From contig NZ_CP017478.1 in assembly GCF_001761325.1 (NCBI RefSeq), positions 3,183,501 through 3,247,500 on the forward strand: 64,000 nucleotides of DNA, in the 5' to 3' direction. Both the position numbers and the translations under genes were made by a program. This stretch comes from Urechidicola croceus (lineage in GTDB: Bacteria > Bacteroidota > Bacteroidia > Flavobacteriales > Flavobacteriaceae). Below the pieces are notes generated by a model. That model was given only the letters and a program-made list of their open reading frames with translations. It was not told where the DNA came from and ran no database searches. Of this stretch, positions 35,516 to 45,162 are shown one piece after another (positions within the stretch are counted from its first letter, which is position 1; each line of letters begins with the position of its first letter).

Positions 35516-36240
35516 ATAAAATAAAAGCAGTAATTGTTGAAGATTCTAGATTGGCTCGAAACGAACTAAAAGAATTAATAAAACAACATAAAGAAATTGA
35601 AGTTGTTGGTGAAGCAGAAAATGTTGATGCTGGATTTGAGTTAATTAACAATTCTAATCCAGATTTATTGTTTTTGGATATTAATATGCCAGAGAAAGAT
35701 GGCTTTGAATTGTTGGAAATGTTAGATCAAGTTCCAATGACTATTTTCACTACAGCTTTTGATGAATATGCTATCAAATCTTTTGAATACAATGCTTTTG
35801 ATTACTTACTAAAACCGATCAATCAGAAGCGTTTTTCACAGTCAATCTTAAAAGTATTAGATTCAATTAACAATGTTACAAAAGGAGAAGGTAAAGAGAA
35901 TGTTTTAAGTCTTGATAAGCAGATTTTTATTAAAGATGGAGAAAAATGCTGGTTGGTAAAAATCAAAGATATTTATCTGTTTGAAATTGTTGGAAATTAT
36001 ACAAGAGTTTTTTTTCAAGAAGAAAAACCTTTATTGTACAAATCCTTAAATCAAATTGAAGAAAAATTGCCAAGTGATGTCTATTTTAGAGCCAATAGAC
36101 AACAGATAATAAATATAAACCATGTTAATAAAGTAATTTCTTGGTTTAATGGTAAACTTAAAATTGAAATGAATTCTGGTGATGAAATAGAAATTTCACG
36201 TAGACAATCTTATATTTTTAAAGACAAGTTAAGTTTTTAA
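35512..36240 (+). CDS. LytTR-family response regulator
   Basis: 242 aa. Receiver domain 1-125 with acidic residues Glu10/Asp11, phosphorylated Asp56 (LFLDINMP), Thr in FTTAF and Lys in LLKPI. LytTR DNA-binding domain about 135-242 (IFIKDGEKCWLVKIKDIYLFEIVGNYTRVFF, FRANRQQIININHV, ISRRQSYIFKDKL). It receives phosphate from the preceding kinase and activates or represses genes by beta-strand DNA contact. Its targets are not evident here. Confidence 0.93.
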   Translation: MNKIKAVIVEDSRLARNELKELIKQHKEIEVVGEAENVDAGFELINNSNPDLLFLDINMPEKDGFELLEMLDQVPMTIFTTAFDEYAIKSFEYNAFDYLLKPINQKRFSQSILKVLDSINNVTKGEGKENVLSLDKQIFIKDGEKCWLVKIKDIYLFEIVGNYTRVFFQEEKPLLYKSLNQIEEKLPSDVYFRANRQQIININHVNKVISWFNGKLKIEMNSGDEIEISRRQSYIFKDKLSF

Positions 36241-36244
36241 AAAA

Positions 36245-36367
36245 GGATGCAAAAAAGCATTAATCCTGTCATTCTGAACTTGTTTCAGAATCCCATTACT
36301 CATGTTGTCCATTGTGATGAGAAACTGAAATAAGTTCAGGTTGACGAAAATGTATTCTCAAGCATCC
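36245..36367. repeat. REP-like palindromic repeat between convergent genes
   Basis: Outer arms GGATGC (36245-36250) and GCATCC (36362-36367) enclose GTCATTCTGAACTTGTTTCAG (36268-36288) and its near-complement at 36325-36345 (18 of 21 complementary, plus one G-U). Such GTCATTCTGAAC elements are commonly dispersed in Bacteroidetes chromosomes. Here it fills the gap between the LytTR gene and the macroglobulin and could terminate both transcripts. Confidence 0.72.
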
Positions 36368-36374
36368 TTCTATA

Positions 36375-39300
36375 TCAATCTATTTTTACTCTCACTCCTT
36401 CACTATGACTACTAAATTCTGGTGCATACATACTTTGAATTGTTGTAATTCCATTGCTAAAATCCCCTTTGTTATTGACTCTTAAATCGTATTCAAATAC
36501 ATATACGCCTTTTGGTAATCTATCAAAAAAGAAATTTGTCGAAGCATCTTTTGTACTCTCGTAATATCCTAAACTGTCTTGGTATTTATATTCCGATAAT
36601 ACATTAATTGGTTCAAATCCTGAAGCGCGCATATCTTTCATGTGCACAAACTCCATATCTCTATCTGAGCGTAATTCGATGCGTACTCTAACTAAATCAC
36701 CTAATTTTAATTCCGTTGCATCAGTTATTTCTGAAATCTCTTCACCTTTGTCAGTATGTTGTTTCAAGAATAATTTCTTTGCTAATTTCAAAGGAGTTTC
36801 AGCAGAAGTAATCTTGTCTAAATTTTCAAAATATTGCCAGTATAAGGCTCCCCAAGCAATTCCCTCAGTATCTTTTGTCAAAGTCACCGTTGCCATTTCT
36901 GGTTTGATTTCATCTCTGTAAAATGATGTTTTGAAATAACCAGTTCCTGCTTCTACTTTTGTTTCTTCTAATACTAATGGATTGATGATTTCATTCCCAA
37001 TTTTTACATCCATAAAGTCTGTTACACTTCGACTACGCTCAGTGCCTGCTTCTAACCAATTTGTTCCTTGTAATAACAAAGCATAAACGGCTTCCGTAGT
37101 TGCCTTGGTTGTTTTCCAACGATTGGTTTGTTTGTTTTTCAATAACCAAACTTTCAAGTTGTCTATCTTTTTGAGATTTCTCGTCGCACTTTCAGGCTCT
37201 GTCGAAATGACAAGTGGGATTTCAGAAAATACTTCAATCATTAATGCTTGTGTTTCAATTGGTGCTTGATACCAATACCAACTAGCAGTATTTTCTTTCC
37301 AATACATACCTAATTCTTCATTGGTAATACTATTCTCTTCTAATGATTTTAAAATTTGTGTAGCCACACTTTTCTCTCCATTTCTATGTTGTACAAGGGC
37401 AATCATTCCTTTAGAATACAAATTGAACTCTTTCCAATATTCTGCAGATTGCTTTTTATAATATGCTACGGCTGTTTTAACTTTATCATTCATTGAAATA
37501 TCTCCATAAAAACTACGCATATATAAATATTGCAATTGAAAATGACCTAAATGTTTCTTTTCTAAATATTCCTTTTCATCTTTTAAACCTTGTGTTTTCG
37601 TTTTTGCTTGCTCTCTTATTTTGGCAGCACTTTCTAATAATTTGGCATAATCCTCTTCAATTTCATCATCTAAAAACTGTACTGCTTTTTGAATCATCTT
37701 TATTGATTTATCATTCGATTGTACACCTAATTTATTCAAATGTCCAAATCCAGATGCAATATGCTGTGTGATGTATCTATTAGGATAACGACTTCCTTTA
37801 AACCATGGAAAACCTCCGTTGCTCATTTGCATTTGGTCTAATTTTCTCAATGCATTATCCAACTCATTTTTCATTTTGTTAAGGTCAAACAACAGTGCTA
37901 TTCTTTTCTTTTGCTCTGTTTCACTTTGCGCATCACGAAGCCATGGAGTTTCTTGAATGATCAATGATTTTAATTCTTGATTTTTTTCCAAATTAGAAAG
38001 TAAAGCGTCAGTTGACGCCCACTGATTAAATACCTCTTGAATTCTCGGATTTGAGTTTGCAATATGTGTAGCCAATGAATTTGCATAATAACGTGCAAAT
38101 GTTTGCTCCGAACATTCATATGGATATTCCATCAAGTATGGCAATGCTTGAACTGCATACCAAGCAGGATTTGACGTTACTTCCAACGTTAGTTTGTGAT
38201 TACTCAACGTTGTTGAATTATTATTCTTTAACTTATCTAAAGTGAATGTTTTGGTTTCATTACTTTTTATCCACATTGGTAAAGTTTCGGTAACCAACAT
38301 TCTATTTGATAAAACAGGCAGAGCATTTTGTTCTCCATCAGAGAAATCTCCTGCTTTTGCCACGATTTTATATTGAACTGCTTGAATATTCTCAGGAATT
38401 GTCAATGACCAATTGACATTTGTATTTCCTTTGGCATCCAATTCAAAAGACTGACTTTTAGCAACATTTCCTAATAATTCATCAATCGCTTTTCCAGTTG
38501 TAGCATCTATTAATTGTAATTGTGCAAATCCATTCAATGCTTTTTCTGTTAAGTTTGAAATTTTAGAAGAGAAAATAATTTTATCGCCTTCTCTTAAAAA
38601 TCTTGGCGGATTTGGTAATACCATTAATTCTTTTTGAGTAACTGTACTCAATGTTTTTGTTGCTGTTTTTAAATCTTTGGTATGTGCCAATAATTGTAAT
38701 TTCCAACGTGTCAATGCTTCAGGAACTGTAAAGTCAAAACTCACATTTCCATCTTTATCTGTTCTTAAATGCGGAAAGAAAAAGGCGGTTTCTTGCAGGT
38801 TTTTACGTGCCTGTACTTTTGATAATTCTGCATCAATTTTTGCTTGACCTGATTTTGTTGTGATAATTACAACACCATTTGCACCACGAGAACCATATAA
38901 TGCTGTTGCAGAAGCATCTTTTAAAATACTTATGTCAGTAATATTACTACCTTCTACATTGAAGTTCTCTACAATTACACCATCTACAACATATAAAGGA
39001 TTATTCATCCCTGAAATAGAACTTGCTCCTCTTAATCTTACATTTTTATCGTCATTTTCAATACTTACTCCGGCAACTTTGCCTTCAAGTATTCTTCCTA
39101 CTTCACTGTCTTCTTCTGCAACTTCCATTTGCACCATAGAAACAGCACCAGTAATACTTCTTTTTTCAGTAGTACCATAACCTACAACGACAACTTCGTC
39201 AAGAGATTCTTCATCTGCTTCCAGTTCTATGTTAATAGTAGAAAATTTATTTACTGTATGCTCTATCGTGTGAAATCCAATGAAACTAAAATGTAAAATA

Positions 39301-42300
39301 TCTCCACTTTTAACTTTGATAGAATAATTCCCATCAAAATCGGTAACAGTACCAAATGTAGTACCCGTAATTCCAACATTTACTCCAGGAAGAGGCCCAG
39401 ATTCATCTGTAACAGTTCCAGTTATTATTTTATCATAATCTGTTCGAGTATCTCGATATTCTCTCTCAACTTTTGCTAAATATTGTCTATTTACCCATCG
39501 TTGGTTATTAAAAGAAAATCCAAACCAATTTAAAGCATCATATCCTTTCTGAGGAAAACTATAGTAACCGCTATGTTGATTGTGTATTCTAAAATTATTT
39601 GTTCCAAAACTATTATGAGAACTACTTAATCCGTAAGAAGAATATTGATAACGAGTTATTGGATTAAAAGTCCAATTGTGACTTTTAAATTCGTCTAAAG
39701 AAGCATCATACATAGATGCTAATAATTCGGCTGCGACTTTGTCATTTTTATCTCCTTTAATTTTAAAACTCCACGTTTGTTCACTTCCAGGTTGTAATTT
39801 ATCTCGGAAGGTCAATGTTTCAATATTCAAATTATCAGAAGAGTAAGGAACAAAAACATCAACCTTTCCTGCATTAAATGAATTGTAATTCACAAAATGA
39901 TATTTCACTGCAAATCCCCCAATATCTTCATTATTTACAGGAATTTTTATCGTTTTTGTTTCGTTATCCAAATGCACAAAATGAGTTGATACAATTTCGT
40001 GATTCTTCTCCACAGTGACTGTCACAGTAACATCATTTGAAGCGGATCCAACTTGTAGCTCAACTGTTTCATTTGGTTTGTAAGTACTTTTATTGGTATT
40101 TATAAAAAATAATTTATTATCAGCAACTTGCTTATCTTTATTACTATACACATCAAATCGCTGCTCATCTTTTACTTCTTGATTGAACTTGTCTTTACAT
40201 TCAATAACGACAATATATTTCCCAGAATTCCATTTTTTAATATTCCCTAACTCAATTTTTTTTGACTTTTCTGTATCAAATTTTTTGTCATAAACCAATT
40301 TTCCTTTTTTCCAATTCTCTTCATTGTTCTCATCATCCGTATAGGCATCATGAGGAAATAAATTTCTGAATTCTTCTTCCGAAAAATCCTGATAATCAGG
40401 AGCATTCCAAGGACGAACTCTCAATGGATTTTTAGGTGATTTTAATTTGTAAATTTTGATAGTTCCTTTCGTTGGAACAAATTCTCCATTTAAATTATTG
40501 GTTGTAATACTAATCTTGTGGTCTTTGTCGGTTTTATCGATTTTTGAATTAATAGCAGCAGTAGCAACCAAAGCATGATACCCAACTTTTACAATAGTTT
40601 CAGTACTTCTAGTTTCTCCATTGATATCAGTAACATCAGCAAAAACTTTATAATTGAATGTAGGTTGACTTTCTTTTGAAATTTTTAAATCAGGAATGGC
40701 TTTAAAAATAATTTCATAGTTTCCATCTGCATCTGTGGTAGTCTCTCCGTTGGTAATTTCTAGTTCATCAGAAGAAAAAGAAGGACGAGAATACCAATTG
40801 TACCAACGAGGGAAAATTGCAGTTCTAACAACTCGATATACCACTTTGGCATCACTTATATTACTCCCCGCAAAAGCAATTGCATTTCCATTTACTGTAA
40901 TGCTATCGTTTAGTTTATACGTTTCTGTAACTGGTTTAAATTCAGTTTCAAATTTTGGACGTTTGTATTCTTCTACTGAAAATTCATGATATTCATCTTC
41001 AAAATAAAAATCAACATTATCATAAAATTTACTATCGTATTCTGAACTTTCATCAACATTTAATGAATAACTTCCAGTCAATCCGCTCGAAGGTAAAATA
41101 AATTCTCCTGAGACCGAACCATATTCATTTAATTTTAAATCTAACGTTTTTACAATTTCATCATTTGGATTGTATAAATAAATTTCAACATATTCATTAG
41201 TAAAAAGTTCCGTTTTTTCACCTTGTTTTTTTAGTACAATTGCCTTAAAATGGACAGTTTGTCCAGGTCGATAAATACTTCTATCCGTAAAAACAAAAGG
41301 TTTTATTGTAATTTCATCATCTTCTTCTTTATATTCATTTTTATAGTATTCATTCAAGTAATAATCGCCAAAAATTGCGGTTTCATCTTTGTAAACAACT
41401 GTTGCTACAACATTTCGATATCTATTTCTACTTTTAAATGAAAATTGTCCATTTTTATCGGTTGTAAAATTCTTGTTAATAGGTTTATTATAACGCCCTG
41501 TATTGTAATTTTTCAAATTTACTTTTGCCTTTGCAATAGGTTTTCCAGTATTTCTATTTACTACTTGATACGTATAGTTTCCATTGGAATTGGTTTCAAT
41601 GAGTGCCAAATCTGTTACTTGAATAAAACTAGTAGCAAAAATTTTGTCAGCAGTTATCGTTTTATTTTCGGTTGTTGTAAAAATCAAATAATTTCCTTGT
41701 GATAATTGAGGTAAAAGTACTTCGGTTGTATGTTGCTGATAGTCATTTTCATTTCGCAATGAACTGTTCCACTCTTTAACTTTTGAAAGTTTTTTTATAA
41801 ACTCAACTTTTGCAGAATCGTTGTAAATTTTATTTAACTGCTCTTGTTGGCTTTTTGAAATTTTATATGCAGAAAAATATAGTTTTTCAATGTTTTTATA
41901 ATTAACCAAAAGACGAGATGGAGTATTTATTGGAACATGTTTTTCTGCTGTTATAGATATATTTTCTTTGAGAATTTGTGCTTTTAAGTTTGCACACTTT
42001 TTTGCTCCAATTGATTTAGGAAATTGGCTTATTGCGTTTTCAATTACTTCAAGAGCATCTTTAAATTTGAATCTATTTTCTTCATTTTCTTTTGAATTAT
42101 ATTGATTCCCTTGCTCATAGAATAGTTTTGCGATTTCAAAATCAATTTCAGTGGATGCTTCGTGATTTTTATGTGTTTCTTTTAATTGCTGAAGTGTATT
42201 TAAATAAATACTATCCTTATTTTCAAAAATAGCATTCGCATTTACAAAACTTAATCTATTCAATGTAACATCAACTAAAGCGGTAGGATTTTTGTCTCGT

Positions 42301-43091
42301 AAGTGAAATAACGCTAAGTTTTTATAAATTTTTAACGCGTTTAAATGCTGTGAAAGACTATCTTTTGATGAAATATCAGATGAAATAAATTGCTTATTTG
42401 TCCCCAATAACAAAGTATTTTCAATTTCAAATTTGTAAGAAGGACGTGTTAAATTTCTCTCTTCATTTTTATAAAAGTCTATGGCTCTGAAGGCTAGAAA
42501 ATCATACAAAGTTGGTCTGTATTCTTTTGATTTTAATTGTAAATTAAGAATATCATTAAATTGGGTTAGACCTGTTTGTTGCAGTTCTAAACTATTCAAT
42601 AATGAATTTTGATAGTGTTGATCTGTTTCTTCAAAAATGGTTTGTAAATCCCAAGTTCTAAAGTCAGTTTTGTCAACTTTTTCTGCTGTTTTGGTTCTGT
42701 TATAAAACTTCCATCTATTTTGTTGGAAATATTGCCAATAAATATCAGCCAATACACTTTCTAAAATGTTCTTAGTTGGATAAGAACTTTGAGCAATTTC
42801 AGTTTTTAAGTCATTGATGACCTTGAGTTGAGCATCTTCTTCAAGAATAAGTGCAAATTTTGATTTATAAATCAGTGTTTTTATTAGTTGAGGTGCATTA
42901 TTTTCTTTTTTTGCTTTTGAATAAATCTTTTCTACTTCCGCTAAAGCAGATTTTGGCAAAGCATCTAATTCGAATTTATAGACTTTTGCCCAATCATTAA
43001 TGTAATTGTCATATCCATTTTGAGCATTTGATGATTGAGAAATCATCATAAATATTAGAAGTGAAGTAAAAACTTTTTTCATCTTATTCAT
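36375..43091 (-). CDS. Alpha-2-macroglobulin-like protein with embedded SusC-type plug domain
   Basis: 2238 aa. MKKVFTSLLIFMMISQSSNA (start at 43091 or 43082) is a signal peptide. Residues about 60-500 are helical. MG2 lies about 595-690 (DRSIYRPGQTVHFKAIV), with further macroglobulin domains after it. An insert at about 1215-1410 holds a carboxypeptidase-regulatory-like domain (GTVTDESGPLPGVNV) and a plug (VVVVGYG, LRGASSISG, NPLYVVDG, SILKDASATALYGSRGANGVVIITTKSG). The A2M domain resumes at about 1425. The thioester site is CSEQ (Cys1660-Gln1663), coded at 38114-38103, followed by the helical thioester domain. Bacterial homologues trap proteases in the envelope. Two in-frame REP-like repeats code residues near 1960-1975 and 2016-2022. 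Confidence 0.9.
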   Translation of the reverse strand: MNKMKKVFTSLLIFMMISQSSNAQNGYDNYINDWAKVYKFELDALPKSALAEVEKIYSKAKKENNAPQLIKTLIYKSKFALILEEDAQLKVINDLKTEIAQSSYPTKNILESVLADIYWQYFQQNRWKFYNRTKTAEKVDKTDFRTWDLQTIFEETDQHYQNSLLNSLELQQTGLTQFNDILNLQLKSKEYRPTLYDFLAFRAIDFYKNEERNLTRPSYKFEIENTLLLGTNKQFISSDISSKDSLSQHLNALKIYKNLALFHLRDKNPTALVDVTLNRLSFVNANAIFENKDSIYLNTLQQLKETHKNHEASTEIDFEIAKLFYEQGNQYNSKENEENRFKFKDALEVIENAISQFPKSIGAKKCANLKAQILKENISITAEKHVPINTPSRLLVNYKNIEKLYFSAYKISKSQQEQLNKIYNDSAKVEFIKKLSKVKEWNSSLRNENDYQQHTTEVLLPQLSQGNYLIFTTTENKTITADKIFATSFIQVTDLALIETNSNGNYTYQVVNRNTGKPIAKAKVNLKNYNTGRYNKPINKNFTTDKNGQFSFKSRNRYRNVVATVVYKDETAIFGDYYLNEYYKNEYKEEDDEITIKPFVFTDRSIYRPGQTVHFKAIVLKKQGEKTELFTNEYVEIYLYNPNDEIVKTLDLKLNEYGSVSGEFILPSSGLTGSYSLNVDESSEYDSKFYDNVDFYFEDEYHEFSVEEYKRPKFETEFKPVTETYKLNDSITVNGNAIAFAGSNISDAKVVYRVVRTAIFPRWYNWYSRPSFSSDELEITNGETTTDADGNYEIIFKAIPDLKISKESQPTFNYKVFADVTDINGETRSTETIVKVGYHALVATAAINSKIDKTDKDHKISITTNNLNGEFVPTKGTIKIYKLKSPKNPLRVRPWNAPDYQDFSEEEFRNLFPHDAYTDDENNEENWKKGKLVYDKKFDTEKSKKIELGNIKKWNSGKYIVVIECKDKFNQEVKDEQRFDVYSNKDKQVADNKLFFINTNKSTYKPNETVELQVGSASNDVTVTVTVEKNHEIVSTHFVHLDNETKTIKIPVNNEDIGGFAVKYHFVNYNSFNAGKVDVFVPYSSDNLNIETLTFRDKLQPGSEQTWSFKIKGDKNDKVAAELLASMYDASLDEFKSHNWTFNPITRYQYSSYGLSSSHNSFGTNNFRIHNQHSGYYSFPQKGYDALNWFGFSFNNQRWVNRQYLAKVEREYRDTRTDYDKIITGTVTDESGPLPGVNVGITGTTFGTVTDFDGNYSIKVKSGDILHFSFIGFHTIEHTVNKFSTINIELEADEESLDEVVVVGYGTTEKRSITGAVSMVQMEVAEEDSEVGRILEGKVAGVSIENDDKNVRLRGASSISGMNNPLYVVDGVIVENFNVEGSNITDISILKDASATALYGSRGANGVVIITTKSGQAKIDAELSKVQARKNLQETAFFFPHLRTDKDGNVSFDFTVPEALTRWKLQLLAHTKDLKTATKTLSTVTQKELMVLPNPPRFLREGDKIIFSSKISNLTEKALNGFAQLQLIDATTGKAIDELLGNVAKSQSFELDAKGNTNVNWSLTIPENIQAVQYKIVAKAGDFSDGEQNALPVLSNRMLVTETLPMWIKSNETKTFTLDKLKNNNSTTLSNHKLTLEVTSNPAWYAVQALPYLMEYPYECSEQTFARYYANSLATHIANSNPRIQEVFNQWASTDALLSNLEKNQELKSLIIQETPWLRDAQSETEQKKRIALLFDLNKMKNELDNALRKLDQMQMSNGGFPWFKGSRYPNRYITQHIASGFGHLNKLGVQSNDKSIKMIQKAVQFLDDEIEEDYAKLLESAAKIREQAKTKTQGLKDEKEYLEKKHLGHFQLQYLYMRSFYGDISMNDKVKTAVAYYKKQSAEYWKEFNLYSKGMIALVQHRNGEKSVATQILKSLEENSITNEELGMYWKENTASWYWYQAPIETQALMIEVFSEIPLVISTEPESATRNLKKIDNLKVWLLKNKQTNRWKTTKATTEAVYALLLQGTNWLEAGTERSRSVTDFMDVKIGNEIINPLVLEETKVEAGTGYFKTSFYRDEIKPEMATVTLTKDTEGIAWGALYWQYFENLDKITSAETPLKLAKKLFLKQHTDKGEEISEITDATELKLGDLVRVRIELRSDRDMEFVHMKDMRASGFEPINVLSEYKYQDSLGYYESTKDASTNFFFDRLPKGVYVFEYDLRVNNKGDFSNGITTIQSMYAPEFSSHSEGVRVKID
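37025..37044. repeat. REP-like sequence translated within the macroglobulin gene
   Basis: CACTTCGACTACGCTCAGTG is a GC-rich partial palindrome of a kind often found dispersed between Bacteroidetes genes. Read on the minus strand it codes part of AGTERSRSVT, a peptide unlike its surroundings. Confidence 0.65.
37168..37214. repeat. Second REP-like sequence translated within the macroglobulin gene
   Basis: On the minus strand the segment opens CTTGTCATTTCGACAGAG and closes GACGAGAAATCTC, the outline of the common GTCATTTCGAC...GAGAAATCTC intergenic repeat. It is read in frame as LVISTEPESATRNL, so no stop is introduced. Confidence 0.68.
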
Positions 43092-43194
43092 AATTTATAA
43101 TGTAAAGGTAGCAAAAGTTATACCCAAATTATATGCAAATGAGTAAAGTTACTTTTTGAATGAGTGTAGTGATAATTATGAATAGTAAACTTAT

Positions 43195-43232
43195 AAAAAA
43201 AGCCGTCATAACTTTCTTATGACGGCTTTTTA
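43195..43232. terminator. Terminator downstream of the OmpA-family gene
   Basis: AGCCGTCATAA (43201-43211) pairs with TTATGACGGCT (43217-43227), flanked by A- and T-runs so it works on both strands. On the minus strand it ends the 49943-43251 operon, separating it from the macroglobulin gene. Confidence 0.88.
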
Positions 43233-43250
43233 AAATTTTAATTATACTTA

Positions 43251-45146
43251 TTAATTTAGTAGGACAAATTCACATCGTCTATTAATATCGTACTCTTCCT
43301 CTTTACAAATCCCTTCTTTTATACAATGATTTTTTGGCTGCATTTCACCGTATCCAATTGACTTCACATTTTCATTTGGAATACCTTGTGAAACTAAATA
43401 TTCTCTTACTGATTTTGCACGCTTGTGAGATAAAGATAAGTTATATTCTTCGCTACCACGACAATCAGTATGTGCACCAATTTCAATTTGCATATCGGTA
43501 TATTTTTTCATCATTTCAACTACATTGTCTAATTCTGCAGCAGCATCTGGACGAATGTTCCATTTGTTGAAATCAAAATAAATTGGATTGATTTTAATTT
43601 GAGTTTTTCCATCTTCAACTACAATATCCTTTTCAGCATCTTCATATGATTCTAAGTGTAAGAATATATCTTTATTGATGTTTCCTTCGTTGTCGGTAGA
43701 GAATTCAACTTCATATGGTACATATAGTTTACGAGTTCCTCTAATTTTATAATCTGAATTGTTATGAATTTCAAATGAATATTTTGCATCATCTTTTACA
43801 ATCATATCACCAATAGAATTGTTTTCACTGTCAAATAAAGTTACTAATGAACCTGGAAGTAATTCTAAACTATTTTTATCTTGAACTAGACCAGTAACAT
43901 AGTTTTTCTTCTTTTTAGTAAATCGATAAATATCATCATCGCCTGCACCACCACTTCTGTTGGAAGATACATATCCAGTTTCTCTGGCTTCGTCAATTAC
44001 AAAGCCAAAATCATCTTTATTACTATTGATAATATTGCTCATATTTTGTACTTCAGAAAAACCATCTTTAGTTATAGTGCTTGAAAAAACATCTAATCCT
44101 CCTAATCCTAAATGACCATCAGAAGCAAAATACAATGTATTACTTTCACTAATGAATGGAAACTGTTCTCTTTGTGCTGTATTTATTTTGTCTCCTAAAT
44201 TATAGGGTGTTCCATAAGTACCATTTTCATTAATATCAACAGCAAATAAATCAAAAGAACCAAAAGTTCCAGGCATATCAGAAGAGAAATATAATTGTTT
44301 TTCATCAGGACTTAATGCCGGATGCATTGTTGAAAACTCATTGCTATTAAATGGTAATTCAGTAATGTTGGACCAAATAGTGTCGGTTAATTGTGCTTTA
44401 AAAATCTTTAAGTGTGTAACCTTATTTTTATCACGAAACTTCTTTCCGTCAACAAAACTATTTCTAGTAAAATACATTGTTTTACCATCTTTAGTTAAGA
44501 TAGCATTTGATTCATGCATTTTTGTATTAATATTACTTGATAGAGGTTCAATATTTACAATATCTCCCAACTCATCAATAGTACCTTTGAATAAATCTAA
44601 GTATGGCTGATTGTTCCAATCATATAAATTTCCATCTGTACCTCTTGAAGAGGCAAAAATAACTTTATTACCTTTCATTGATAAACCAAAATCGGAATTA
44701 GAAGAATTAGCCGATGTTTTATGTAAAATATAAGGTCTTTCGATTTGAGAATTTAACTTCTCAAAATATTCAACGGTACTAACATAGTCAATTTCTAAGT
44801 TGTTTTTTTTATAATATTTTTTTTGCAATTCATCTGCTTCAGCAAATCTATCTTGAGCTTTTAAAGATTGTGCATAGCGAAAATAATATTCTGATTGAAC
44901 TTCATTTTCATATTGTTTGAATAGCAGTGAATACCATCTAGATGCAATATCCATTTTACCATTGTAATAATAGCAGTCACCTAAATTTTGAAGAACATCT
45001 TTTGATTTTACTTCTTCATTTTCATATAATTCTGCGGCTTTAATATATGATCTAGTTTCAAACAATTTGTTTGCCTTTTTTAAGTTTTGGGCAAATGGTG
45101 TTTGAATAGAAAATAGTATTAAAAATAAATATATAAGTTTTTTCAT
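43251..45146 (-). CDS. OmpA-family protein with PD40 beta-propeller repeats
   Basis: 631 aa from the ATG at 45146. Signal peptide MKKLIYLFLILFSIQTPFA. Residues 20-140 are TPR-like. PD40/WD40-like strands occupy about 150-420 (MHPALSPDEKQLYFSSDMPG, REQFPFISESNTLYFASDG). A carboxypeptidase-regulatory-like domain is at about 425-510. A C-terminal OmpA peptidoglycan-binding domain (IEIGAHTDCRGSEEYNLSLSHKRAKSVREYL) ends the protein. This architecture accompanies PorP/SprF in T9SS loci and likely anchors the outer-membrane complex to the wall. Confidence 0.9.
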   Translation of the reverse strand: MKKLIYLFLILFSIQTPFAQNLKKANKLFETRSYIKAAELYENEEVKSKDVLQNLGDCYYYNGKMDIASRWYSLLFKQYENEVQSEYYFRYAQSLKAQDRFAEADELQKKYYKKNNLEIDYVSTVEYFEKLNSQIERPYILHKTSANSSNSDFGLSMKGNKVIFASSRGTDGNLYDWNNQPYLDLFKGTIDELGDIVNIEPLSSNINTKMHESNAILTKDGKTMYFTRNSFVDGKKFRDKNKVTHLKIFKAQLTDTIWSNITELPFNSNEFSTMHPALSPDEKQLYFSSDMPGTFGSFDLFAVDINENGTYGTPYNLGDKINTAQREQFPFISESNTLYFASDGHLGLGGLDVFSSTITKDGFSEVQNMSNIINSNKDDFGFVIDEARETGYVSSNRSGGAGDDDIYRFTKKKKNYVTGLVQDKNSLELLPGSLVTLFDSENNSIGDMIVKDDAKYSFEIHNNSDYKIRGTRKLYVPYEVEFSTDNEGNINKDIFLHLESYEDAEKDIVVEDGKTQIKINPIYFDFNKWNIRPDAAAELDNVVEMMKKYTDMQIEIGAHTDCRGSEEYNLSLSHKRAKSVREYLVSQGIPNENVKSIGYGEMQPKNHCIKEGICKEEEYDINRRCEFVLLN

Positions 45147-45162
45147 TTTTTCATTTTTTATT

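Noticed and set aside
38860-39180. Open frame on the plus strand opposite the plug insert
   Set aside because: The antisense of an evident plug domain; no motif and no promoter.
39200-39480. Possible fusion of two genes by assembly error at the macroglobulin insert
   Set aside because: Not excluded, but the frame is continuous at both borders, with no stop, start or base-composition break visible; kept as a real chimera pending read data.
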